A stretch of DNA of 64,000 bases from Eutrigla gurnardus (lineage: Eukaryota > Chordata > Actinopteri > Perciformes > Triglidae): the NCBI GenBank assembly GCA_963514095.1, contig OY741266.1, positions 8,894,297-8,958,296 on the forward strand. The letters are read 5' to 3'. The notes under the pieces are model-generated. The model worked only from the letters and a program-made list of their open reading frames with translations, did no database searches and had not been told where the DNA came from. A program made the position numbers and the translations under genes. Shown piece after piece: positions 46,833 through 59,153 of the stretch. The number at the start of each line of letters is the position of its first letter. Position 1 is the stretch's first letter.

Positions 46833-49800
46833 ATGTGTCCTGCTTCGGAGCTCTCGGTCCCGGTCCCATGGGGGGAGATCAGAGGGAAAGTCTGGGGTCC
46901 TGATGACGGCCGTCCTGTGCTGTGCCTGCACGGCTGGGCTGACAACTGTGGCACGTTCAACACCCTCATTCCCCTTCTGCCCAAAGGTAACTTACTGGCT
47001 AGTAGGTAAGGCCACGTTCTGTAAATAATATTAAGACATAATCCGCATCACTATTTATTTTATGGGTCTGTAACAGTCTAGTAATACTCCAGGTCCTGTG
47101 GAGAGCTTGGCGGTTAGATAAGCTAGCTAGCAGTAAAATGCTTCCTATCAATTATTTCTTTCCCATAGAAAGTCCAACACAGAAATGAATCTAGTTAACT
47201 ACACGTAATGTGTAATATTCATAACTATGTTTGAATTGGTGTATAATCACCTCAGCACACAAGCACAAACCTGGCTGATGAAAATTTTCATCAAACCCCC
47301 AATAACAATGTAAACATTATGACAGTTTGTCATCTAGTTATTAGCCGAAACTAAGGCCAAGTCATGTCCAAGTTCCACCTACTGTGTTGCAAGTCGCCCT
47401 TTCTGTGAATGCCAGGCCCGATACATCTATCGTCACACAGCTGTCCCGCCTCCTCCGTGAACTGATGCCTAGCTCGACCAATAAGACGGCCTATTTTCAC
47501 TTCAGCAGTCGAACCAGGGAGCGATCCTGCAGCGAGACGCTTCAAGTCTGCTGCACACATTACTTTTTTTTTTTTTTTTTTAAAGCCTATGAAACGTTAG
47601 GAACAAGCTGGAAGATTGATCGTCATGAACAAATCGTTCTCTGTCACTGAAAAGTTTAGTTCCTGAAGACAAGTTTGTTCACCAACGACACATTTCTTGT
47701 AGCTCGGAACGGACACATATCTCAACTTTATCTCTATTATTTCCTATAATCAGTGAGCTACCAAATGAATGGTCCCTTTCCAGGAAATAATTAAGAAAAT
47801 ATGAACCTGTAGCATGAATTATTGCATAAAAGTCGTAATGTATGTGTTTGGGATTTGGTGTGTTGTGTGAGCGTTTTCCACATGTCTTCTATGTACTTCC
47901 TGTCAGAGTGCAGATACGTGGCTCTGGACCTGACAGGTCACGGTCTGTCATCACATCGTCCTCCCGGAGATTACTACTCTTATCCTACGTATGTAGCGGA
48001 CCTACGCAGAGTCGCTGATGGTGGGTGAGCTCATACAGTAGCTTTTTGCCAAACATCAGTGTAAGTTTTCCACCTCTACAGGACTTCAAGTTCCTATTTA
48101 TGGTTATAAGTAAACCACAGCGAGACTTATGGCAACTCAAAATCTACTTCAGTGTTCTGCGATGAGATACAGAACCCGGTTGATGATCTGTGAAATTAAC
48201 TCCCACAGCTCTGCAGCTGAGGAAATTCTCCATCATAGGCCACAGTATGGGTGAGTGAGACTTTACAGCAGAATTGATCTTAATCTGCGTCGCTGTGCTG
48301 CAAAAATATTGAAGTGCAAATCACATGCAGCTTCTTCTCATTTACAGGTGCTGATGTCGCTGCAATGGTGGGTGTTAATCTCTTATCGCTTTCCTCTTTT
48401 CCTGACACTGTTTTGCTGTGTTTTTGTTTGTGGTCTCATCATATGGTCGTGTCTTCCACAGTTCAGTGCGCTCTACCCTGAGATGGTGGACACTCTCGTG
48501 CTTCTGGACTCTTACGGATTTCTGCCTACAGAAACGGTATTAATCATTTTGTCTGCCAAGATTATGCTCACTGTGAAGGTTTCGCCAGGACAGTCGGATC
48601 AGACAGTCATGTTTTATTTATTCAACTGTTTCTGTAAATGTTATTTCAAGGAAAAAGGGTTTGTAGTGAATTATTCATTTAATTAGATGCAATCTAATTA
48701 CATAGGCTGTGTGCTTCTACCTGTTGGATTGCAAGAGAAAGAGAGAGAGACAGAGACACATAGACAGAGACAGAGGGAGATGGCAACAACAATAAAAGCA
48801 CATAAGCTTTAATAACAGTAATAATAATAAAATGATTCATACAAATCATAATAGTAGCGGTAAATATAACAGGAATGATAATACTAATGGCAGAAATGAT
48901 AATAAAAGTATAACTACTACAACCAATAATAGCAGCGGTGTGCTTAGGCCAGCCCTGCAGCAGTAAAACTAAGGGCTGGTCCAAGGCCAGCCTGAGCCAG
49001 CCCTTACTATGAGGTAATCAAAGAGGAAAGTCTTAAGTATATTCTTAAATATGGGGAGGGTTAATACATAGGCTTTCAAGGAAAGAACAAACAATTTGTA
49101 TTCAATAATGTTCATTTGAGTGTTGAAAATGATACCTGCATACTTTTTTAAAATTCTACTTCAGTTATCTTCATTACTATCCTTTTTAAATTCATATTCT
49201 GTATGATATATGTCTATAAAAGGAGAGCTCTGCTCTATTTCCCACTCCTGTCAGTAGCTTCAGTCTCTTTTCCTGCAGAAAGAACTTTCCAAAGTGATCA
49301 GACAGGGGATGGATGAGATCCTTCAGTTTGAAAAGAAGACAGAAAAGATGAAAAGAGTTTACACTTATGAGAAGGCAGTTCAGAGGTATCATTTTAACAA
49401 AGATTTATTTCAGATTTCTAGTCACTTTGTCTCCATCGGCCCCTGCCTAAAAGTGTTTCCTTTCTTTCAGGTTGTTGGCTGCAAACCCGAGACTGACTGA
49501 GCCGTCAGCGCACATCCTTTTAGAGCGAGGTCTAGTTCAAGTGGAAGGAGGTGCGTCTTTATCTCTCCACCTCACAGAGGAATCATCTCACCTTGCTCAT
49601 CATCTGAATGTGTTTCTCTTCCACAGGATTTGTGTTCTCCAGAGACCTGCGGATTCATTTTGTAAGTTGCCTGCTAGACCTTCCCCCACATTCACCACCT
49701 CCTCTCTGTTTACTTGCATTTTATTAAACCATACGTGTAATTTATTTCATGTTTTCAGAAAAACATATGGCGGATGAGTTGGGAGCAGAGTCTGGAGATG

Positions 49801-50352
49801 CAGTCCAGGGTTCAAGCCTCTATTCTTGTTGTTCTGTAAGATATTGATGAAATGGATGTTTGCATTATGTTATGACAGCAGACACGTTTATAACAGCTGG
49901 CTGATGTCGCTGATGTACGGAGCAGAAACACAGTGGACAATTTTCACAAATCCTACTCTTTACCATAGCTTTCTATCAATAACATGTTCTTCAGCCTTCA
50001 TTATACGGTTAATTCTCACATCCTACATTGAAAATCTCATTCTCCAGAACAGAAGAAGGTGATAGACAACTTTCTGAACCAGCTCAAAGGAAGTTTACCT
50101 CAGCACTTCGCCAGTGTTTACAGGACAGAAATGTGAGTAAAATACAATCAAAATGTTTGAAGCAGTTTGTCATTGATTCTGTAAGTCTGCGACGTAATAA
50201 TATCGGTCTGTTTCTGTTGGTTCCAGCACGTGGTGGTGACGGTCCCAGGTGATCATCACATTCATCTGAATAAGCCTGAAGCCGTCGCTCCGTTGGTGTC
50301 TGACTTCCTGCGAACCAAAGCGTGGTCAAACAGCAGGCAGCACAAATTATGA
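46833..50352 (+). CDS. serhl: Serine hydrolase-like protein, copy B
   Basis: Exon 2 (splice acceptor at 46824) codes from 46833 to 46986, followed by 47907-48020, 48209-48250, 48348-48367, 48462-48536, 49279-49385, 49471-49550, 49627-49661, 49759-49835, 50048-50132, 50227-50352. In phase, 304 residues. The start ATG (MCPASELSVPVPWG) matches the short N-terminus of mammalian SERHL proteins. I found no equivalent of copy A's leader exon, so the first exon is probably non-coding. It has LCLHGWAD, GHSMG (S102), LLDS (D126) and GDHHIHL (H273). Exon number and sizes mirror copy A, with 3-nt differences in the exons at 49279 and 50048. No disabling change seen. Confidence 0.9.
48720..49080. repeat. 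Dispersed fish repeat in serhl B intron
   Basis: Starts with a GA/CA-rich run and an A/T trinucleotide-rich body, and ends with the 'aggccagccctgcagcagtaaaactaag' and 'tatgaggtaatcaaagagg' segment seen in many fish genomes. The family is not assigned. Confidence 0.5.
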
Positions 50353-52245
50353 GCTACAAACACTCTCACGCTAAGCTGTTTAGATGCTGAGTCATCAGTC
50401 CTAAGTGTATTTCTTTTTTCTTTTTTTTTATAAGATTTTTTCCAGCACAAAGTTTGTATGTTCCTTTCGGTTTTAATTTTAATTACACCCATTGCAGAAT
50501 CGCTGTTTTGTAAGAGTTAACATTCATAGACGTTGAAATGCCCATTTCAGTCACTGCAAGTGTTTCTGGACTGGTCTTCAGTTCAAAGGTCGTGTGCCGC
50601 CCAGACCCTGATGGATCCTGTCTCAGGGTCAGCTCAGTCTGTAGATGACGGTCTCAACGACAGCCACCATGTGAAGTAAATGTTTAATAACAGAAAATAA
50701 ACATGCTCCATTTTTAGATAAATAAAAGCAACATATAAATAAGACATGAAGCCTGTGGTTCATTTATGAGTCAATGAGCCGCTTTTCCTTCTTCAAGCCA
50801 ATCGAGGACAGTAAACCATCACAAATTCAGATTCTTTTCACTCATAGTTTAGGTTTTTATGCTAAGCTAAGCTAACTGGCTGCTGACTCTCTTTTCTCAT
50901 CTAACTCTTCAAGAAATCATGTGTGTTTACCCAATTTTCAATTCAGCGCTTTCATATTTAGATTCACTTTTATATTTATTCACAATCCCAAAATCATGAA
51001 ATCCTGCTGGTGTTCATGAATAACTTCACCCTTCGGACAGAAACACCCTCGAGCCACCAGTTAATGTTCAATTTACAGAATCCATTTCCAGCTTCTTTAT
51101 GTGAGGCTCTTTCCAATCTGGCTTCAGGTTTTATGACATCACTGGCTGTAAGTAACACATTGTCTGCTTGTGACGGTTGATCTCAGAGACCTTTGATACA
51201 GTTAATCCCTCCTTCTGTAAAATCTCATATTGGATTAGATTCTTTTCTTGATGGTTCCTTGATAGATATTTTGTAAAAGCAGCTGGTGTTAAAATCCAGG
51301 TGAGTAGTTACAGATTAAACGTAACATTTCACGTTGTTTACCCATTGCTGGAAAATATGGACATTATTATTTCCCCTAGGAGGATTATACAATGGGTTGT
51401 GTTGAGTGTGCACCTCTGTGTCTGTCCACGGCTAATCTCGTGTTCTGTTGCAGTAAGCTACATAATATTTTGGGTGCCCAGTTGTGGCTGCTTGTTCAAG
51501 GACCTCTTGTGGTTGTGGTGACTCACACTTTCCCAAAACACCTTTTATTGCCTGTTTGATACTGCTATGCTCATTCCTCTTGGGGTGTAGACTTTCTAAT
51601 TACGTATTTGTCAGTGACAAAATGTGTAAATGAATTAAGTACAGAAAAACAATCAAGAGATGGCATTAACACAATTGCATGTATTTGCAGAGAAGTTGGA
51701 TTGCACTTTAATGTCTCACTGATCAGGCCACAGAAATGATAACCCAACTTTAATCTTGTATTTGACAAGATCATCTGATTGGTTGAGCGTTTGGAGGCCG
51801 CACATATCTTGGTACAGTAATGTAGGAGAGCAGTCGACTCATCATCCCATTACAGAGAGCCGCATGAATGGTGTTGTTGTTCTCAGCTCATACTGGATTT
51901 CACTCTTTACCAGATTCATTGTTGTTGCAGGAGAAATGCCTGACAGACGTTACTGGGGGCACAAAGACAGACACAGAGCCACTCTCTGAAGTATATGGTG
52001 ATAGGTCATAAACATTATGAGTATCCAATGAAATCAGTGGTTGCAGGAAATATTTATGTTGCATTCAGGCTCCAAAGGTCAGAGTTTGTCATGTTTCATT
52101 TCTTAAACAGACGTTTCAGGATTTGTTTGAATCATTGTTTACCTTGAGATTCTCATACTCACTTTGCTTTTGCTGGATATTAAGCTTCGTGGATGATTTT
52201 TTTTTTATTGCCAGAGACATAAACTGGAGATCATCAGACGGTGAA
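50353..52245. other. Spacer between serhl B and serhl C
   Basis: Holds the serhl B 3' UTR with AATAAA signals near 50696 and 50720, and presumably the serhl C promoter. No other coding exon is recognised. Confidence 0.5.
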
Positions 52246-55200
52246 ATGTCATCTACAATGAAACAAGCAGGTAGTGATGTCAGTGAGCCACAGGCCAAGT
52301 GTAATGTTTTACCACTTTCACGGATGTTAAATCCTGTATTTGTTCATTCATATTAACAGTCAATATCTGTTGGAGCCTTGTTTTTTTGGTCATGTGTCCA
52401 GTCTCAGACCTCTCGCTCCCGGTCCCATGGGGGGTGATCAGAGGGAAAGTGTGGGGTCCTGATGACGGCCGTCCTGTGCTGTGCCTGCACGGCTGGGCTG
52501 ACAACTGTGGCACGTTCAACACCCTCATTCCCCTTCTGCCCAAAGGTAAGTAAGTAAACTAACACCCCCATTCTAACAACACTGTCCCAAATCCACACTA
52601 CCCAGAGTGATTTGTGTTCGCCACATCCACAAGGGTCACAAGCTTCCGCTGTAAGATGTAAGCTTGTAAAAACCTTTGCGTTCATACTGCAGCTGCATTC
52701 ACAAAGTACGTACTGTTGCATGCAAGATGCATTCAACGAGGACAAACTACTTTGTCATAACATTGCACCTCAAGCTTTGACCCTCTTGTTTGTATAGCCA
52801 CTATATTTTGACATACTCTGTAGTCTGTACTACATACTAAAAACGTTTCTGGCATATTTACTAGTATTGTAGTATGGGTGTTGGAACGCACATCCAATCT
52901 CTCTCAGTCGCTCTGCTTGTGTTTCTGACTGTTTGGAAGGAATTTGGTCACATTTTATGACGAAATACTTGTTAAGACTCAATCCTGTTGAGTTTCCAAT
53001 GGTCTGGTTGTTCCTGAGTTGTCTTTCTACTTCCTGTCAGAGTGCAGGTATGTGGCGGTGGACCTGGCAGGTCACGGCTTGTCCTCCCATCGTCCTCCAG
53101 GAGTTCTCTACACAATCACTGCAAACGTGGTGGACGTACTCAGAGTCGTGGACGGTGTGTGAGCTCAACAAGGAGCAGAATCCTTTAGTCTGAATGTAAT
53201 AAGAGGTTGGATCTGCTCAGGTGCATCTCTGTGACTGAGGTAGAGCTGTAACTGAAACTAGATTGAATCAGATCTGTTTTCTATTAAATATCTCCCACAG
53301 GTCTCAAGTGGACAAAATTCTCCATCATAGGACACAGCTTGGGTGAGTGCAGACTAAGCAAATTATAGACACTGCATTTTCACATCTTCTGCCGTAAAAC
53401 CACAATGAAATCTGCCATTGGGGTTTAATTATACTGTGTTTTATGTAAAGTGATTTCAAAAAAATATATCTCCAACTATTTTTGGTGATTGAGTAAGCAT
53501 TTAAGTCACTGTCAAATTCCAGTTCCTCAAATGTGAGGATGCTGATTTTTTTTTTTTTTTTTTTTTTTACATTTTATGTAAGATACTTACTTAATTTTTA
53601 ACCTTTATTCCTGCACTTTATAGACTAAATGACTCATTGATTAATTTGAAAAAATGATCAACAGATTAATCTCTGATGAAAGTAACTCAACTGCACCCTC
53701 TTTCTGGCCTCATGGATTAACGCCTCTTCATTTTTTTTTGCTAATTTGTATTAATTTGGTACCATTTCTGACATACGCTCCATTTATTACAAATATTCTT
53801 CTCCAAAACATAGGATAATAAAGATCTATGCTTCATACCCTGGGTTGCTGGTTATATTCTAAAAATGGGGACCAAATATGAGGGATACTGAAAAATATTG
53901 TCAATGAAAACAACCACCTAAACCTTCAGATTAAACCACCTGCACTATCAGTTAGACTGGGGGTACAAGGAAAACCGAGTCTGCATCAAGAATGGTTTAT
54001 TACCGGTTTCTGGTAATATTCAGAGAAACAGAGCGTGCCCGTAACCATAGTAACTCACTGTCACTCCTGCATGCAGGTGCACGGTGTCAGGGGAGAGGTA
54101 GAGACGCTGACTGAGATCAGCATGCTGGGAATGGTGGGCTCATCTGTCCATGTCATATTGTTCTGTCTCTCATAGATGTCCAAAAGCCTATTTTTGCAGC
54201 GCAACATTATGAATTTGTTTGTCATTATGCGAGAAAATTAAGGATTTATTTTGGCAACTTGTCCCCTATTTGTGGGATTTTTCCCCATTTTAACTTGCTG
54301 CTTTGTTCATCTTCCAGGTGGCAACATCGCTGCAATGGTAACTAAGATTCCTCAAATGCAACTTATCAATGCTTTTACACGTCATACAGTGATCACTGTA
54401 TTTCCCTGCTCACTATCTGGTCCATGTCGTGTCTCCCACAGTTCAGTGCGCTGTATCCTGAGATGGTGGATGCTCTTGTGCTGCTGGAGTCCTTTGGATT
54501 CGTACCGAAAGATCCAGTACATCAACAGTATTTATTATCAACATATGGCACATTGACAAGCCTTTAAATGGACGATGATCCAACATTTTCCATGAGTGCT
54601 GCGATAGCACTGCACGACTCCACAGTTATATTCATATTTCACTTCTGTCTCTTTTCCTGCAGAAAGTTGCCTCCAAAGTGATGAGACAAGGGATGGAGGA
54701 GATGCTTCAGTTTGAAAAAAAGACACAAGAGGAGAAAAGAGTTTACACTTATGAGAAGGCAGTTGAGAGGTACGACGCCACTCTGATTTACAGCCAATAA
54801 ACCTTCACTCCTGTTGGATTCTTTTGTGCTGATTTTTGTTTCAGGCTGTTGACTGCAAACCCGACTATGACTGAACAGTCGGTGCACATCATGTTGGAGC
54901 GAGGTCTCGTTCAAGTCGAAGGAGGTGCGTCTTTACTTCTCCTCCTCTTCTCTGAGAGGAAGATAATCACTTTGCTTCCTCTTATCTGAATGTGTTTCTC
55001 GTCAGCAGGATTCGTGTTCTCCAGAGACCTGCAAGTTAATGTTGTAAGTCACTTTTAACCTCCCAAACCTTCCACATTCACCACCTCCTCTCTTTTAACT
55101 TATACATTGTAGAGGTAATATTGCTTGTACATGAGTTTTCTTTTGTGTCTTCAGAAAAATACAGTGTGCATCAGCTTGGAGCAGAGTCTGGAGATGCAGT

Positions 55201-57495
55201 CGATGATTCAAGCCCCTGTTCTAGTTATTCTGTAAGATCTTGATCACCACGTTGCATTTTGCATTGTAACGTTATAAACGTCCCCTAATCCAATCATTTA
55301 ATTTTCCTGCAAATGCACGTCATACTAAACCTATTCAACTCTGTTTTTCCAGAGGAGACAAAGGCTTCGGTGCAACATCTCCAGAATCCAACGGGAGTCT
55401 CAAACACAAATTTACCTCCCTGCTCCTCCAAGGATATCGTGACAGAAACGTGAGCTTTAATCTTGGAAATATAACCTGATAAACCTGATCCACCCTGCAC
55501 TGACACATGTAGGTTACAGCGATGTTAGTACTCTGAACACCTGAGGTCGGATGTGTGTTGATCTATTTAAACCTGTTGTGGATGGCAGAATTAAAAGGAG
55601 CACCATGGTACAAACTCAGTGTCTCAGAATGAGCAGAAATATTTATAGTTGTGAATCTTGACAATTAACTTATTAGCACCAGGTGCACAGAAAACCTTTA
55701 ATCCCAAAAACATATATACTTCACAAAAAAACGATATTATCATATACTGTATGTGTGAACCATTTGGACAATTATACAATAAAACAACTACATAATGAAC
55801 AAACATCACACTACAATGAAAATAGAAGGTTAACCATCATGAGTAATAACACAAATCTCAGTTTGAGAAAACATAAGTGTTCTGCAAGACAATTTCAGTG
55901 GGAGACATTTAATGTAAATCCAAAAAGCTTCCTGTGAGAGTTGGATGGTTTCGGATCACTTTTGTTCTTAATTGGCAAAATATGTTTCCTTCATAGACCT
56001 TATCTTAAATAACTTGATGACATTTTTTTTTACCTGGAATTAAATGTGAATTAACAAAGCAAAACAACATTTTGATTAATGTCCCCTTTCTTCTAACAAC
56101 ATCAGTCCTTACTGTTAGTTGTGGAACAGGTGGACCCAATTGTAGGACACCGAAGAGGCAAAACTGGTTTATTGGCACAAACAGGAATGGAGGGGGCTGA
56201 AGGGAATGAGGTCGGGGGTTGTGAGTGTGGGGGAGGCAGCAGGAAACAAGGCAGGGTGATCAGGAGACTAGCAGGTGAGAGATGATCCTGGAGCACGACA
56301 AACACAGGGTTAAAATCACAGAAACAAGCTTTCTGAGTTGAGCCTGAGGTTGAACAATAATCTGGCGTGAGTGGAAGGAGAGCCGGGGTTTATGAGCAGG
56401 AGATGATGAGGAGCAGGTGTGTAGACTGAGGGAGTGCTGATGAGATGGTTACGGCCAGTTGAGGAACACAGGGAGGAGAGAAGAGATTAGCCAGTAGATT
56501 CAGTGAGCACCACCACAGTAAAATACAGTTGAGAAACCAGAAACTGCAACAATCCGATATTAGAAAGGAACGTATGTCCGGATACAATAGATCACAGAAC
56601 TCACGGTTTGGATCGTATCAAGGTTTTGTCTCACAGTTTGGATACGGATTGCTGATCGTGTGATCAAATAGGCGGATTCACTTTTTTTTTTTTTGATAGG
56701 AAAATCTTATGTGGGGTTTTATCAAAATGATTACAGTTCATGTTATCACCCCGATAATCATCAAAATGTGCTTTAACTCTTATAATGGCTCTAAAACATA
56801 CTTATATATTTTGTGTATTTTTGTATCCTGCATTTTTAAACCAGGCTCTATTTTACATTTCTCTACGATGACAGCGAGCTAGACATCTTTTCTCGTGATG
56901 ATATTTACGATTATCCAATAATGGGAAGTCACCTCAATCGATTATTGTGAGTGTTTTTTTATCCAGATGCCAATAAAATCCTAAATCGTCCCATCTGTTT
57001 GCACCAGCCTTTCAACTAACTGCAACGTAAAACCATTTTTTTGTTACATTGTTTACATTTTACATAGTTTTCAAGGTCATATTAACACCAATGTGTGTGT
57101 TTTTGATTAAATTTACAATGTTAACCATGTGTTGACTGGGACTGTCACATGGTCACCAAATGTGACGAGTTGGAGTGCAAAATGTGTGAACATGCAAAAT
57201 GTTTAATATTTACAGGAATCAGAAATGAATCTTCCTCAGTGAGCTTTTAAATAATCTTAGTTAGTTGTTCATAAAAAAAACAGAACAATGCAAAGGAACC
57301 TGTAATACAAGAGTAATATTTGCAGCTTTTACATGCTTATACTCAGACGCTCATTATGATTTCTGTCTTCACCAGAACACGGTGCTGATGGTATCAGGCG
57401 ATCATCACGTCCATCTGAACGAAGCTGAAGTCATCGCTCCATTTGTTTGTGACTTCCTGCGGACCAAAGTGCTCTCACAGCAGCTGCCGGCATAG
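52246..57495 (+). CDS. serhl: Serine hydrolase-like protein, copy C
   Basis: Exons: 52246-52270, 52402-52545, 53041-53154, 53301-53342, 54318-54337, 54442-54516, 54663-54769, 54845-54924, 55009-55043, 55155-55231, 55353-55449, 57376-57495. In phase, 311 residues, no stops. The short first exon (MSSTMKQA, donor gtagtg) joins in phase to an acceptor inside what is otherwise exon 2. Its alternative is an ATG at 52392, in the same frame. It has LCLHGWAD, GHSLG (S107) and GDHHVHL (H282). The acid position after the next strand is Glu (LLES, E131) instead of the Asp of copies A and B. The last intron (1.9 kb) contains a solo LTR. Confidence 0.85.
56113..56517. mobile_element. Probable solo LTR in serhl C last intron
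   Basis: About 405 bp running from TGTTAGTTGTGGAACAGG to GAGCACCACCACA. It has the same terminal words (TGTTA...ACCACCACA) and style of interior as the gypsy LTR at 38441, but a different body. No convincing 5-bp target duplication was found, so the call rests on the termini. Confidence 0.5.
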
Positions 57496-57639
57496 TGGAC
57501 ACGTCAGAGACTCTTTCATTGTGAAGTTTCACACTTCCAGTCTCAGTATGTCATTTCCATGGGTTTGATATGTTATCATTTCAACAATACTATAAAGTAG
57601 CTTTAAAAGCCTGGAATTAAAATTGGAAAATAATAATTC

Positions 57640-58222
57640 TTTGGATTTTATATAACGGATCTAAATATTCAAAATGAAAAAAGCAACAACTTGTTTTTAA
57701 AAATTTGAAAAAAAAAAAAAACTGAAAATTGTAATCACCCCCTTTTGCCCCCTAAATTAATCTGGTGCTGCCAATTACCTTCGGAAGTCACATAAGTACT
57801 AAAATAAAGTCCACATGTGTCACATGATCACATGTTGGTCTTTTTTCTGGCCACTCTTCCATAAAGTCCAGCTCTGTGGAGAGTACGGCATAAAGTGGAC
57901 AAATGCTCCGATCTCCACGGTGGAGCTCCCCAGCTCCTTCAGCGTCTCTTCGTTGCCTCTCTGATTAATGTCCTCCTTGCCTGGTCCTTCAGTACTCGTC
58001 CTCTCTTGGCAAGTTTGTTGTGGTGCCATATGCTTTCCTGGTCTCACATACTGCTGAAGCCCCAGATCTGTTTTAGGCTCCTTACCAAAGGGGGCAAATA
58101 CATGCATGCAGCACTTTGTACCGGTCCAAATAAAAAAAAAAAACATTTTAATTACAGTTTGTAATGCAAAAACTATTTTTAAAAACTTCAAGAGGGAGGT
58201 GAATACTTTTGCAAGGCGCTGT
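57640..58222. mobile_element. Degenerate Tc1/mariner-like fragment
   Basis: It ends with gaatacttttgcaaggcgctgta, the terminal repeat of a widespread fish Tc1-like family. The body (ccactcttccataaagtccagctctgtggag and gttgcctctctgattaatg) is that family's antisense transposase region. The opposite terminal repeat is not evident and the frame is broken. Confidence 0.7.
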
Positions 58223-58640
58223 ATTTATAGTTGGCAAGACCTCCTCGCATTAAGGTGCACTGCTTAATTAGGGTGAGTTATAATCATGTGTTTGTGAAGC
58301 CTTTTATCCTTTCTGCTTCTTGAAGAAAAAAGATTACATGTTTGTTCAGATGACACATTTTCTTCTCGTCTTAGTTTCTAATTTTAGTCAATGAATGCCT
58401 GACTGCATCTTGATAAAGACTTGTGGACTGTAAGGGCTCTAGGGTCTAGACTTTAATAAATATAATGAATAATATATTAATCATCAGTCCAAGATAAACA
58501 AGTTACAGAGAGCTTCAATCAAGGCTCCAAATTAAAATCAACCCATTCCAGTAAAATGGATTAATAGACAAGACGTCCTATCCATCCCTAACAAAGTGTG
58601 ATAAATGTACAATATATCTGTAAATGTAAATATCAGACTG
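58223..58640. other. Intergenic; nothing recognised
   Basis: A/T-rich DNA with no gene or clear repeat. Confidence 0.4.
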
Positions 58641-58654
58641 TCCTCCTCGAGAAA

Positions 58655-59140
58655 ACGACCACATAGGTCGTGTGTCAAGCACCGAATTACGACCATATGT
58701 TACGTTTCAAAATAGCGCGCCCTCTAGCCCCCCCCACACGTCGACCTAAACCTACCCGATTCCACGACATCTTCCCCCCACACCCTCCCCACCCCCCCCC
58801 TAACCCCCCCCAGCCCCACCCCCACCCCCCCCCCCCCCGCGCGCCCCCGCGCGCCCCCCGCGCTACCCCCCCCCCCCCGCGTGCCCCCGCGCGCCCCCGC
58901 GCGCCCCCCGCGCTACCCCCCCCCCCCGCGCGCCCCCCGTCAATCATCGGCAGAGACCCCCCCCACACGTCGACCTAAACCTAACCCCCCCCCCCCCCCG
59001 CGCGTGCATCATCGGCAGAGACCGCCTCCACACGTCGACCTAACCCTAACCTTAACCACTACTATCGTTGCGGAAGAATCTCCGCAATACGCTCCCAGAG
59101 GTCGTATTCGAGTGCATGGACCAACGACAACTGTGGTCGT
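58655..59140. repeat. C-rich element bounded by about 40-bp imperfect inverted repeats
   Basis: The arms at 58655-58694 and 59100-59140 are inverted relative to each other; both share ACGACCACA, a TCGT core and CGAAT(T)ACGACC. Between them the + strand is almost purely C with CGCGCG islands. A unit containing 'acacgtcgacctaaaccta' occurs three times (about 58736, 58965, 59030), twice preceded by 'atcatcggcagagac'. The minus strand has many G-runs of 4 or more. I cannot assign a family. Confidence 0.7.
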
Positions 59141-59153
59141 ATGAGTTGGAGGG

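Noticed and set aside
58670..59144. Pro/Arg-rich and Gly-rich open frames on both strands
   Set aside because: They are translations of a C-homopolymer region without stops, not genes.
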